This document shows, piece after piece, positions 5,712 through 12,935 of a stretch of 14,611 bases of DNA. Position 1 is the stretch's first letter. Each line of letters opens with the position of its first letter. Source of the DNA: Methanothermococcus okinawensis (GTDB taxonomy: Archaea > AGJL01 > Methanococci > Methanococcales > Methanococcaceae); NCBI GenBank assembly GCA_015661555.1, contig DQVW01000013.1, positions 1-14,611 of the forward strand. Direction: 5' to 3'. A program made the translations under genes and the position numbers. The notes under the pieces are model-generated. The model made no database searches, was not told the origin of the DNA, and was given only the letters and a program-made list of their open reading frames with translations.

Positions 5712-6725
5712 ATGACATGCACAATAGTTGTAGGAGGTCAGTGGGGAGATGAAGGTAAAGGTAAGATTATAAGCTATCTATGTAGTAGGGATAACCCCTC
5801 CATCGTAGCAAGGGGAGGGGTAGGTCCAAATGCAGGACATACCGTAGAGGTTATGGGTAAGAAGTACGGTATAAGGATGGTCCCTACAGGATTCATCAAT
5901 AGAAACTCCACACTGGCCATTGGTGCAGGGGTGTTGGTAGATCCTGAAGTACTTTTGAAAGAGGTTGAGATGCTCCGGGAGTTTAAGGTGGGAGAGAGGT
6001 TGATAGTAGACTACAACTGTGGTATTATAGAGGAGAAACACAAGAAGATAGACAGGTCCAACGATCACCTGGCAAAGGAGATAGGTACCACTGGAACAGG
6101 TTGTGGCCCTGCAAATGTAGACAGGGTTATGAGGGTATTGAAACTGGCTAGAGATATAGAGGCCTTAAAACCCTATCTCGGAGATGTCTCTGAGAGGATA
6201 AACGAGGCCCTGGATAGGGGAGAAGATGTTTTAATAGAGGGTACCCAGGGCACCCTACTCTCCCTCTACCATGGAACCTATCCCTATGTAACCTCCAAGG
6301 ATACAACAGCCTCCTCCTTTGCAGCAGATGTTGGTATAGGACCTACAAGGGTAGACGAGGTTATAGTGGTCTTTAAATCCTATCCAACAAGGGTTGGGGG
6401 AGGTCCCTTTCCTACAGAGATACCTCCTGAAGAGGCTGAAAGGCTGGGACTTGTAGAGTATGGGACAGTTACTGGACGTAGAAGGAGGGTGGGCTACTTC
6501 GACTATAAACTGGCTAGGAGGGCCTGTAGATTAAACGGTGCCACCCAGATAGCGATAACCTGCCTAGACAAGTACGACAGAAGATGCTACGGTGTTACAA
6601 GGTACGAGGATCTCACCGAGAAGGGAAAGGATTTCATAGAGAGGGTTGAGGAGGAGACTGGAGTTCCTGTGACCCTTATCTCCACAGGTCCTGAGTTACA
6701 TCAGACCATAGATAGAAGAAAATAA
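5712..6725 (+). CDS. purA: Adenylosuccinate synthetase (short archaeal form)
   Basis: 337 residues, about 90 shorter than bacterial PurA but normal for the archaeal short type. It joins IMP and aspartate using GTP to give adenylosuccinate, the first committed step to AMP. GGQWGDEGKGK (8-18) is the family GTP loop with the catalytic Asp13. GPNAGHTV (38-45) supplies His43, the second catalytic residue. Further conserved blocks are TGTGCGPA (the GTTGTG IMP loop), EGTQGTLLSLYHGTYPYVTS and GGGPFPTEI. The ATG at 5712 has GGAGGT 6 bases before it, and the motif begins right at the N-terminus, so the start is secure. lysS follows 14 bases after the stop, probably in the same transcript. Confidence 0.97.
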   Translation: MTCTIVVGGQWGDEGKGKIISYLCSRDNPSIVARGGVGPNAGHTVEVMGKKYGIRMVPTGFINRNSTLAIGAGVLVDPEVLLKEVEMLREFKVGERLIVDYNCGIIEEKHKKIDRSNDHLAKEIGTTGTGCGPANVDRVMRVLKLARDIEALKPYLGDVSERINEALDRGEDVLIEGTQGTLLSLYHGTYPYVTSKDTTASSFAADVGIGPTRVDEVIVVFKSYPTRVGGGPFPTEIPPEEAERLGLVEYGTVTGRRRRVGYFDYKLARRACRLNGATQIAITCLDKYDRRCYGVTRYEDLTEKGKDFIERVEEETGVPVTLISTGPELHQTIDRRK

Positions 6726-6739
6726 GAGGGTGGATTTCT
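6726..6739 (+). promoter_or_regulatory. Shine-Dalgarno deciding the TTG start of lysS
   Basis: GAGGGTGGAT begins right after the purA stop, and its GGTGG core (6729-6733) stands 6 bases before TTG at 6740. No ATG or GTG in the correct frame lies near, so the unusual TTG start is the best supported. Confidence 0.65.
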
Positions 6740-8347
6740 TTGCACTGGGCAGATGCTACTGCAAAGAGGGTAATTAAGAGAAGAGGGGATCTTGAGAGAC
6801 ACGTTGTCGCCTGTGGTATAACCCCTTCAGGCCATATACATATAGGGAATGCAAGGGAGGTTATTACCGCAGATGCCATCTACCGGGCACTTATCAACGA
6901 GGGTGTAAAGGGGGAACTTATATTCATAGGGGATACCTACGACCCCCTTAGAAAGGTGTATCCCTTCCTACCTGAGAGTTACGAGAGATACGTAGGTATG
7001 CCCCTCAGTGAGATACCCTGTCCCGAGGGATGTTGTGAGAATTACGCCCAGCACTTTTTAAGACCCTTCCTGGAGAGTTTAGACGACCTAGGTATAGAGA
7101 TGACTATCTACTATGCAGACAGGTGCTACAAGGAAGGGGTCTACGACGACGCCATTGTAATGGCCCTGGAGAACAGGGATAAGATAAGGGAGATACTTAA
7201 CAGGTATAGAAGTGATCCCCTCCCTGAGGACTGGTATCCCCTAAGTGTTGTATGTGAAAACTGTGGTAAATTAAGTACTACTAAAGTATTGGGGTACAAC
7301 CAGGAGGAGAGGACTGTTGAATACACCTGCTCCTGTGGACATAGGGGAACTGTGGAGCCCTTTAGGGGTAGGGCGAAGTTGCCCTGGAGGGTGGACTGGC
7401 CTGCAAGGTGGAGTATATTCAAGGTTACAGTAGAGCCTATGGGTAAAGACCATGGAACCTCTGGGGGATCCTACGATACAGGGGTAAGGATAGCCAGGGA
7501 GGTGTACAACTATCAACCCCCTGAAAAGGTGGTCTACGAGTGGATACAGTTGAAGGTAGGTGAGAGGGCAGTACCTATGTCCTCCTCCTCTGGGGTAGTA
7601 TTTGCAGTTAAGGACTGGCTAAGTATATGTCACCCAGAGGTCCTAAGGTACCTTATACTTAGGAGTAAGCCTTTGAAACATATAGACTTCGATCTAAGGG
7701 CCATACCTAACCTTACAGATGACTACGACCAGTTGGAGAGGAGTTACTTTGAATTGATAAAGAGGTTGGAGGAGGGTGAGGAGTTAAAGGAGGATGAGAT
7801 GGACAAGATCAGGATATATCAACTATCCACTCCAAGGATACCGGAGAAACCACCTATCCAGGTGCCCTATAGATTCTGTGCAGTTATAGCCCAGATAGCC
7901 TACAGGGAGGATAGAAAAGAGATAGATATGGAGAGGGTGCTAGATATACTGAGGAGAAACAACTATCCCGTAGACGAGATGGATGAGTACGACTTGGAAC
8001 GGTTGAGAAGTAGACTCTATATGGCTAGAAATTGGGCCTTGAAGTATGGAGAGGTAATAGATATTATACCCCTAGAGGAGGCTCTAAAGGAGTATAATAA
8101 ATTAAGTGAAAAACAGAAGAAGTGGATAGAGGTATTTAGGGAGAGGTTGAAGGATATAGAGTTCCAGGGACTTCTTATACATGAACTTGTATACAGTACT
8201 GCAAAAGAGATAGGGTTAAATCCAAGGGAGGCCTTCCAGGCATCCTACAGGATACTTCTAGGTAAGAATTACGGTCCCAAGTTGGGAAGTTTCCTCTCCT
8301 CCCTGGATAGGGAGTTTGTAATTAAGAGATTCTCACTCCTGGAGTAA
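6740..8347 (+). CDS. lysS: Class I lysyl-tRNA synthetase
   Basis: 535 residues of the class I (Rossmann) LysRS type, which replaces the usual class II enzyme in many archaea and some bacteria and was first described in methanogens. It charges tRNA-Lys with lysine. HWADATAKR is the family start. PSGHIHIGNAREV (29-41) is the HIGH block. MSSSSG (280-285) stands at the KMSKS position in the degenerate form usual for this class. GKDHGTSGGSYDTG (235-248) is another hallmark. Cys172, Cys175, Cys197 and Cys199 form a zinc-ribbon-like insert. The C-terminal part is the helical anticodon-binding cage. Initiation is at TTG. It follows purA closely, and its stop is 3 bases from that of the convergent DUF2258-like gene. 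Confidence 0.96.
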   Translation: MHWADATAKRVIKRRGDLERHVVACGITPSGHIHIGNAREVITADAIYRALINEGVKGELIFIGDTYDPLRKVYPFLPESYERYVGMPLSEIPCPEGCCENYAQHFLRPFLESLDDLGIEMTIYYADRCYKEGVYDDAIVMALENRDKIREILNRYRSDPLPEDWYPLSVVCENCGKLSTTKVLGYNQEERTVEYTCSCGHRGTVEPFRGRAKLPWRVDWPARWSIFKVTVEPMGKDHGTSGGSYDTGVRIAREVYNYQPPEKVVYEWIQLKVGERAVPMSSSSGVVFAVKDWLSICHPEVLRYLILRSKPLKHIDFDLRAIPNLTDDYDQLERSYFELIKRLEEGEELKEDEMDKIRIYQLSTPRIPEKPPIQVPYRFCAVIAQIAYREDRKEIDMERVLDILRRNNYPVDEMDEYDLERLRSRLYMARNWALKYGEVIDIIPLEEALKEYNKLSEKQKKWIEVFRERLKDIEFQGLLIHELVYSTAKEIGLNPREAFQASYRILLGKNYGPKLGSFLSSLDREFVIKRFSLLE

Positions 8348-8350
8348 GGG

Positions 8351-8998
8351 TTATTTAACTATCATCTCTTTTATCTCATTTACAATCTTTTCAGCTGTTC
8401 CCTCGTCAATCTCCCTTCCCTTCTGTTCCACCACTTCAACAAGTACCTGTTTAAGATCCTCCCCTGTATCTATCTTCATCTTTTCGATGATAACAGGGTT
8501 AGGTTTTATAAGGGCACCTCTTACTAACCCCTCTCCATTTAGAGGGGTCCATACCAGAGCTCCGGCAAATTCCCCATCCACCTTGACAAAGTAGACAGTA
8601 TCTCCCAAATCTGTCTCTCCAGCTTTCTCAATCTCAAATTTAACCTCTTCAATCTCCTCAAGCTCCTCTATTCTACTTATGGCATCCTCTACAACTGGTT
8701 TAATCTCCTCCTCAGGCATCCTCTTAAATGCCTCCACCTTTAGGGTATCCCACTTCCAGACCACCTCACCGTTGTCCAACTGGTACTCCACCATTATCCT
8801 AACCACATCCCCCTTGTCAAGTTTAAGTTTGTTTACAAGTATCTCGTAGAGTAACTTGTTTAACTCCCCAGAGGCCTTGGCAACCATCTTTGGATCTATC
8901 TCCTTCTTCTTTATATGATCCCTTAACTGGGCAAAGAGGGTACGTCTTATCTTATCTGCGTAGGCCCCTACTATTATGTACCCGGAGCTCAGTTTCAT
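8351..8998 (-). CDS. Conserved archaeal protein, DUF2258-like
   Basis: 215 residues, no signal peptide or membrane segment, no cysteine or obvious catalytic motif. The start KLSSGYIIVGAYADKIRRTLFAQLRD resembles the archaeal family DUF2258. I recall that ThermoDBP-related single-stranded-DNA-binding proteins may belong near this family, but cannot confirm it. A long acidic helix (about 94-120, SRIEELEEIEEVKFEIE) sits in the middle and a charged helical tail ends in IKEMIVK. Start choice: a TTG at 9010 would add four residues, but GGTG (9008-9005) lies across that codon and stands 6 bases before the ATG at 8998, so the ATG is right. A TATA-like box at 9050-9041 gives it its own promoter. It converges on lysS with 3 bases between stops. 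Function unknown. Confidence 0.72.
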   Translation of the reverse strand: MKLSSGYIIVGAYADKIRRTLFAQLRDHIKKKEIDPKMVAKASGELNKLLYEILVNKLKLDKGDVVRIMVEYQLDNGEVVWKWDTLKVEAFKRMPEEEIKPVVEDAISRIEELEEIEEVKFEIEKAGETDLGDTVYFVKVDGEFAGALVWTPLNGEGLVRGALIKPNPVIIEKMKIDTGEDLKQVLVEVVEQKGREIDEGTAEKIVNEIKEMIVK

Positions 8999-9051
8999 CC
9001 TACACACCAACTTATATTTTTAACAAAAATATTTTTTAATCTTATAAATAA
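8999..9051 (-). promoter_or_regulatory. Promoter of the DUF2258-like gene, overlapping the end of the korBG transcript
   Basis: On the minus strand TATTTATAAG (9050-9041) is a good TATA-like box 43 or more bases before the ATG at 8998. It begins right after the korG stop. TTTTT (9029-9025) downstream is the only T run and could end the kor operon transcript, since archaeal termination often uses short T tracts. Both roles are inferred from composition. Confidence 0.4.
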
Positions 9052-9591
9052 TTATCCTAAATAACTGTACCCTCTTTCAAAGGCTGTTAAATTCTTCTCC
9101 TCTGTACCCCTTGGTACACTGTCCAGTATTGCCCTCCTTATAGCCTCCTTTGAAACTATTCCAGTTATCCTAACCAGTGACCCAAGCATCACCATGTTGG
9201 CCACTATCTTTAGACCAATCTCCTTGTAGGCAATATCTGTAAAGGGGATCTTGTACACCTTTATATTCCCGTTGTAGAAGTCCTCAGGTACTGTAACCAA
9301 GTCCCTGTCCACTATAACTGTACCACCCTCCTTTATATCCTTCCCGTATTTGTCAAAGGCCTGCTGGGACATGCAGACCAGTATATCTGGCTTTATAACC
9401 TTTGGATAGTCTATCTCCTCCTCAGATATTACAACCTCAGATTTACTGGCACCTCCCCTTGCCTCAGGTCCATAGGACTGGGTCTGTACTGCATTCTTAC
9501 CGTCGTATAGTGCTGCACCCCTTCCCAGTATCACACCTGCAAGTACTATTCCCTGGCCTCCAAAACCAGATATTCTAACCTCCCTTCTCAT
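9052..9591 (-). CDS. korG: 2-oxoglutarate (2-oxoacid):ferredoxin oxidoreductase, gamma subunit
   Basis: 179 residues from the ATG at 9591. The N-terminus REVRISGFGGQGIVLAG is the start of the gamma-domain Rossmann fold, followed by QTQSYGPEARGGASKSEVVIS, a strongly conserved block of KorC/KorG and PorG-type subunits that contacts CoA and the alpha subunit. It works with KorB just upstream to carboxylate succinyl-CoA with reduced ferredoxin, giving 2-oxoglutarate in the incomplete reductive TCA path of methanococci. A GTG three codons earlier (9600) is part of the Shine-Dalgarno GGGTGA (9602-9597) and is 9 bases from the ATG, so the ATG is the start. The korB stop codon TGA lies within that same site, so the genes are coupled. 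Substrate is assigned from subunit similarity; a valine- or indolepyruvate-type enzyme is less likely. Confidence 0.87.
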   Translation of the reverse strand: MRREVRISGFGGQGIVLAGVILGRGAALYDGKNAVQTQSYGPEARGGASKSEVVISEEEIDYPKVIKPDILVCMSQQAFDKYGKDIKEGGTVIVDRDLVTVPEDFYNGNIKVYKIPFTDIAYKEIGLKIVANMVMLGSLVRITGIVSKEAIRRAILDSVPRGTEEKNLTAFERGYSYLG

Positions 9592-9596
9592 AGCTT

Positions 9597-10409
9597 TCAC
9601 CCTTTATGTTCTTCGATGAGCTTCAGCATACTCTCTGTGAACTCCGGTTTCTCAATGTCTAGAAACTCCCCAATTACTATCTTGTCCTTTAACTCCTCCT
9701 CAGGTAGATTTTCAGCCTTCTTTATATGTATGGAGTGATCCCTTATGTACTTCAGTACCTCCACGGCACTTCTGGAGATGTTAAATCTACCGTAGTATGT
9801 GGGGCACTGGGCTATAACCTCTATAAAGGAGAAGCCCTTCTTACTTAGACCCTTCTTTATACTTTCAGAGAGTTGTATTGGATGGGCTGTAGTCCACCTG
9901 GCTACGTAGGTTGCACCTGCAGCCATAGCCAGTTCACAGAGGTCCATACTGTTCTCCAGGTTACCGTAAGGTGCCGTAGTTGCCCTCTTTCCAGGAGGGG
10001 TAGTTGGGGAGACCTGACCCCCAGTCATACCGTAGATATGGTTATTCACACAGATAACAGTTATATCTATATTCCTTCTACAGCCGTGGATGAAGTGGTT
10101 TCCACCTATAGCTGCCAGGTCCCCGTCACCTGTGAATACTACAACCTTCTTATCTGGAAGTGCCGTCTTCACACCAGTTGCATAGGCAATAGGTCTTCCA
10201 TGGGTGGTGTGAAGGGAGTCGCAGTATAGGTAACCAGGTATTCTAGAGGAGCATCCAATTCCAGAGAGTGCTATATAGTCCTCAGGTTTGATGTTCAACT
10301 TATCCAGGGCATTTGTAAAACAGTTTATTACAGTTCCAATACCACATCCTGGGCAGAAGATATGGGGCAGTCTATCCTTCCTCATGTACTTTATACTTGG
10401 ATGGACCAC
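9597..10409 (-). CDS. korB: 2-oxoglutarate (2-oxoacid):ferredoxin oxidoreductase, beta subunit (TPP-binding)
   Basis: 270 residues. FCPGCGIGT (18-26) carries Cys19 and Cys22, IGCSSRIPGY (51-60) gives Cys53, and Cys202 in AQCPTYYGR is the likely fourth ligand of the [4Fe-4S] cluster. FTGDGDLAAIGGNHFIHGCRRNIDI (92-116) is the thiamine diphosphate/Mg2+ motif ending at VICVNN, and IYGMTGGQVSPTTPPG (125-140) is typical of Kor-type beta subunits. Cytoplasmic. The start is GTG at 10409 with GAGGTGA 4 bases upstream. The next upstream gene ends 16 bases away and is not korA. The alpha (KorA) and ferredoxin-like delta (KorD) subunits must be encoded elsewhere. Split kor genes are, as I recall, also found in Methanocaldococcus jannaschii and Methanococcus maripaludis. 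Confidence 0.9.
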   Translation of the reverse strand: MVHPSIKYMRKDRLPHIFCPGCGIGTVINCFTNALDKLNIKPEDYIALSGIGCSSRIPGYLYCDSLHTTHGRPIAYATGVKTALPDKKVVVFTGDGDLAAIGGNHFIHGCRRNIDITVICVNNHIYGMTGGQVSPTTPPGKRATTAPYGNLENSMDLCELAMAAGATYVARWTTAHPIQLSESIKKGLSKKGFSFIEVIAQCPTYYGRFNISRSAVEVLKYIRDHSIHIKKAENLPEEELKDKIVIGEFLDIEKPEFTESMLKLIEEHKG

Positions 10410-10425
10410 AATCTCACCTCGAGAA

Positions 10426-11217
10426 TTATTGGATACCTCTCATCACCGCCGCGTGGGAGAGTTCGAAGATAGCACCTCCCAACTCGTTACCTATATCTTG
10501 AAGCTCTAAACAGCTGATCTCAATCTTTTTACTCTCTATGGATATAACCACAGGTATAAACTTATAGGCGATCTCTATTACATCTATAGGTCTACAGAGC
10601 ATCTCTACCCCAATTAATCCATAAAATCCCACATCTTTATAGGGCTCTTCCCTCTCCAACTCCTTGGTAATAACCTTGTTTACAATGATGTTGTCCTTGA
10701 GGGAGAAGAGCATCCTCTTAACAACCTCCTCCTCAGAGAGCCCATAACCTTCAAAGACAGCCTTCACCCTTATAAGTCCCTCCTCCTCAAAGTTGTATAT
10801 ATCTTCCTCATCGTATATACCCTCTTTATACTTCTCAATATCTATCTCTATTTTATCCTGGGTCTGCATACTAAAGGCAACGTCATATGTTTTGTAGAAT
10901 CTCTCAAAGAAATCTACTATGTAGACTAGGGCCTCCCCAAACTCCTCAGGATCCAGTGTCAACTTTGGAGGTTCCAGTACATCTACATCTGCGGCGTAAT
11001 TTATGGAGTACTTTATATAGTCCAGGAAGGTGTCGAAGTACACCCTTAACTCTGCTACAAAGGTGTGGAAACCCTCCTTCTCTTCCCAATCCTCCTCCAC
11101 CGAGAGAACCTCACATCTGTACTCCCTCTTTATCTTCTCCAGGAGTTTTTCAAATTCCTTTTTTGCAATCTCCTTATCCCTCCCCTTAACCTCCTGGTAG
11201 GATATAATCTCAATCAT
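10426..11217 (-). CDS. Unknown acidic soluble protein, third from the end of the kor operon
   Basis: I do not recognise this protein. It has 263 residues, no signal peptide, and is very rich in Glu and Lys in the first half (for example KKEFEKLLEKIKREY). The middle has several aromatic helices (FFERFYKTYDVAFSMQTQD), and the C-terminal third alternates strands and helices (GFYGLIGVEMLC, FIPVVISIESKKIEI, LGGAIFELSHAAVM). Cysteines are few and not in a metal pattern. A GTG at 11226 would add three residues, but it is part of AGGTGA (11228-11223), which lies 5 bases before the ATG at 11217; the ATG is the start. That site overlaps the stop of the gene upstream, and korB begins 16 bases after its own stop. 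It is therefore very likely translated together with both. A role with the oxidoreductase is only a guess from position. Confidence 0.7.
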   Translation of the reverse strand: MIEIISYQEVKGRDKEIAKKEFEKLLEKIKREYRCEVLSVEEDWEEKEGFHTFVAELRVYFDTFLDYIKYSINYAADVDVLEPPKLTLDPEEFGEALVYIVDFFERFYKTYDVAFSMQTQDKIEIDIEKYKEGIYDEEDIYNFEEEGLIRVKAVFEGYGLSEEEVVKRMLFSLKDNIIVNKVITKELEREEPYKDVGFYGLIGVEMLCRPIDVIEIAYKFIPVVISIESKKIEISCLELQDIGNELGGAIFELSHAAVMRGIQ

Positions 11218-11226
11218 CTTCTTCAC

Positions 11227-11946
11227 CTACAGTATCTTCTTAACTTTCTTTACAATACCGGGGTAGAGGTCTATAACGTTTCCATTTAAAAAGGCGCTCA
11301 TGGTGTAAATCACCCCTGGAGGCACAATCTCCACAGGAGATCCACTTCTCACAAAGTAGAGGTTGTCAAAACTTAACAACCCTCCAAATATTAAACCTGC
11401 CAACCTGGGAAGATCCCCTAGCTCCTTGAAGGTTATTACCACTACAGGGTCATCTGTCTCCCTTCCAGTGTAACCCACCCCAGGTATCTCCCTGGGACCC
11501 TCACTTACACTGACACCAACGTCATATCCATACCTTCTCCCTATATCCTCTACAAGGAGCGCCATCTCATTTACCACATCCTCTCCCCCGTAGGTGTCAA
11601 AGGATACAACTATGGAGTCGCCGTAGGGAGAACCTGCCTTAGCCACCGCATAGGATATGCCCTCCTTAGCCTCCTCAGGTTTCTTGGACACCCCATCTAG
11701 ATCCTCAAAACCTCTTGCATGCTTTTTTAGCAGGTTTACCACAGATCTGTTTACCTCCTCTATTAAATCTTCAGGTGTAAAGGAGGTAATTACTATGTCG
11801 TCTCCGGTTATATTGGATATGGCAGCTTTCACACCCTGGGGGAGGATAAGAGGCAACTCCCTGGATATCTTCTCTGTGATATCGGGATCTACATCCACAT
11901 CTGTAGAGGAGATATCCACACCTAGAGAGAGGATATATTTGGCCAT
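11227..11946 (-). CDS. Unknown soluble alpha/beta protein, first gene of the kor operon
   Basis: I do not recognise this protein. It has 239 residues, no cysteine, no membrane segment and no signal peptide. Strand-helix repeats are suggested: DDIVITSFTPEDLIEEVN (49-66), DSIVVSFDTYGGEDVVNEMA (109-128), YDVGVSVSEGP and DPVVVITFKELGDLPRLAGL, followed by LIFGGLLSFDNLYFV. A glycine-rich turn IPGVGYTGRETDD lies near 153-165 and might be a loop at a binding site. The ATG at 11946 is preceded by GAGG at a spacing of about 8 bases, weaker than most sites here. Its stop overlaps the Shine-Dalgarno of the next gene, so it heads an apparent four-gene operon ending with korB and korG. Homologues are probably confined to methanococci, but I could not search. 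Confidence 0.7.
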   Translation of the reverse strand: MAKYILSLGVDISSTDVDVDPDITEKISRELPLILPQGVKAAISNITGDDIVITSFTPEDLIEEVNRSVVNLLKKHARGFEDLDGVSKKPEEAKEGISYAVAKAGSPYGDSIVVSFDTYGGEDVVNEMALLVEDIGRRYGYDVGVSVSEGPREIPGVGYTGRETDDPVVVITFKELGDLPRLAGLIFGGLLSFDNLYFVRSGSPVEIVPPGVIYTMSAFLNGNVIDLYPGIVKKVKKIL

Positions 11947-12029
11947 GGTGTAGTCCTCAGGGATTTTTATAGGGATTAATATAGAGGGTTTTAATATAAA
12001 AATAGTAAGTATTTAAGGAAGTGATGGTT
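11947..12029. promoter_or_regulatory. Divergent promoter region, unknown-kor operon / methanogenesis marker 11
   Basis: On the minus strand TTTTTATATTAAA (12005-11993) is a clear TATA-like box about 50 bases before the ATG at 11946. On the plus strand TTTTTATAG (11964-11972) is about 58-66 bases before the marker 11 ATG. A second candidate, TTTTAATATAAA (11989-12000), is too close to leave the Shine-Dalgarno in the leader. AGGAAGTGAT (12015-12024) matches the ideal AGGAGGTGAT with one mismatch and favours the ATG at 12030 over the GTG at 12021 or the ATG at 12024. Confidence 0.4.
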
Positions 12030-12935
12030 ATGGAGGGTATATCCTATAAGAGGATAGTTGCCATGGTAGATGAAGGTCTGGGAATAATTGAACTTGTGGA
12101 GGAGCACCCCTGTCCCAACGGGTCCCAGTGGGTAGTATACCAGTATAAGAGAACCTCCCCCCTTGTTATATCTGCATGGAGGGAGGGTAACAAACATCAC
12201 TTTATTCTAAAGATAGGGAGGTGTAGGTTAAACCTTGTACCCTCCATCTCCGCGGCAGGTATAGAGGAGGTCTCTATAAAGGGGGAGGAGGTCCACATAC
12301 ACTACGCTGGGTTGGCTGGAGGAGGGGTGGGAATAGAGTTAAGGAGAGGGGCTGAGAACGTTATCGATACGGTGATACTGGAGAGAGGGGGAGGTTCAAA
12401 ACTTGGAAGGGGTGTGGTCATAACTCCAAAGATGGAGAAGGTGATAGTGGGTATAGACGATACAGATACAAAGGAGGAGGGGGCAACCTGGGTACTGGCA
12501 CATGAGATAGGGAGGTACGTTGAGAGTAAGGGTTTTGGTTACTACATGGATCACACCATAGTACAACTCTACCCTGGGAATCCCCATAAGACCCAGAACT
12601 GTGTCTCAGTAGCCCTAACCTTTGCAGTATATCCCAAGTATAAGTACAAGGTTAAGAGGGTAATTAGGGACTTCCTCAGGGAGAGGAGTCTCTCTGATAA
12701 AACTGCCATGGCCCTCTACTACGGTATTACCCCCTCTAAGAGTATGAAGATATTTACCAACAAGGCTAAGGAGGGGATGGTATCCCTGGAGGAGGCCATA
12801 AGTGTTGCAGAAAAAAATAACATAGATGTTGTCAAGGTATTCAATAGGGATGAGGGGATAATTGGAGCTGTTGCAGCCTTAGGTCTCGCTGAACATCACG
12901 ATATCGCTGCAAGGCTACCAGGGGATATGGATTAA
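12030..12935 (+). CDS. Methanogenesis marker protein 11 (with TiaS-like DDTD motif)
   Basis: 301 residues from the ATG at 12030. I recognise the methanogenesis marker 11 family, found in methanogens and of unproven function. The N-terminal half is a beta-rich domain, with glycine-rich AGLAGGGVG near 96-104. The second half begins VIVGIDDTDTKEEGATWVLAHEIG (about 139-162). GIDDTD is the metal/phosphate motif of the TiaS kinase-like domain, which phosphorylates C34 of tRNA-Ile2. Later blocks are HTIVQLYPGNPHKTQNC, ITPSKSMKIF and DEGIIGAVAALGL; the last resembles the TiaS region GxIGAxAA. This suggests ATP-dependent chemistry on a tRNA or other phosphate acceptor, which is inference. It overlaps the convergent DUF371 gene by 4 bases at TTAA. 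Start chosen by the near-perfect Shine-Dalgarno at 12015-12024. Confidence 0.85.
   Translation: MEGISYKRIVAMVDEGLGIIELVEEHPCPNGSQWVVYQYKRTSPLVISAWREGNKHHFILKIGRCRLNLVPSISAAGIEEVSIKGEEVHIHYAGLAGGGVGIELRRGAENVIDTVILERGGGSKLGRGVVITPKMEKVIVGIDDTDTKEEGATWVLAHEIGRYVESKGFGYYMDHTIVQLYPGNPHKTQNCVSVALTFAVYPKYKYKVKRVIRDFLRERSLSDKTAMALYYGITPSKSMKIFTNKAKEGMVSLEEAISVAEKNNIDVVKVFNRDEGIIGAVAALGLAEHHDIAARLPGDMD

Noticed and set aside
5698..5715. Leader peptide from the ATG at 5698 upstream of purA
   Set aside because: Only five codons, it covers the purA Shine-Dalgarno, and it has no site of its own.
10426..11946. The two unknown kor-operon genes as divergent KorA and KorD subunits
   Set aside because: Neither has the cysteine pattern of the ferredoxin-like delta subunit nor the size and motifs of the roughly 370-residue alpha subunit.
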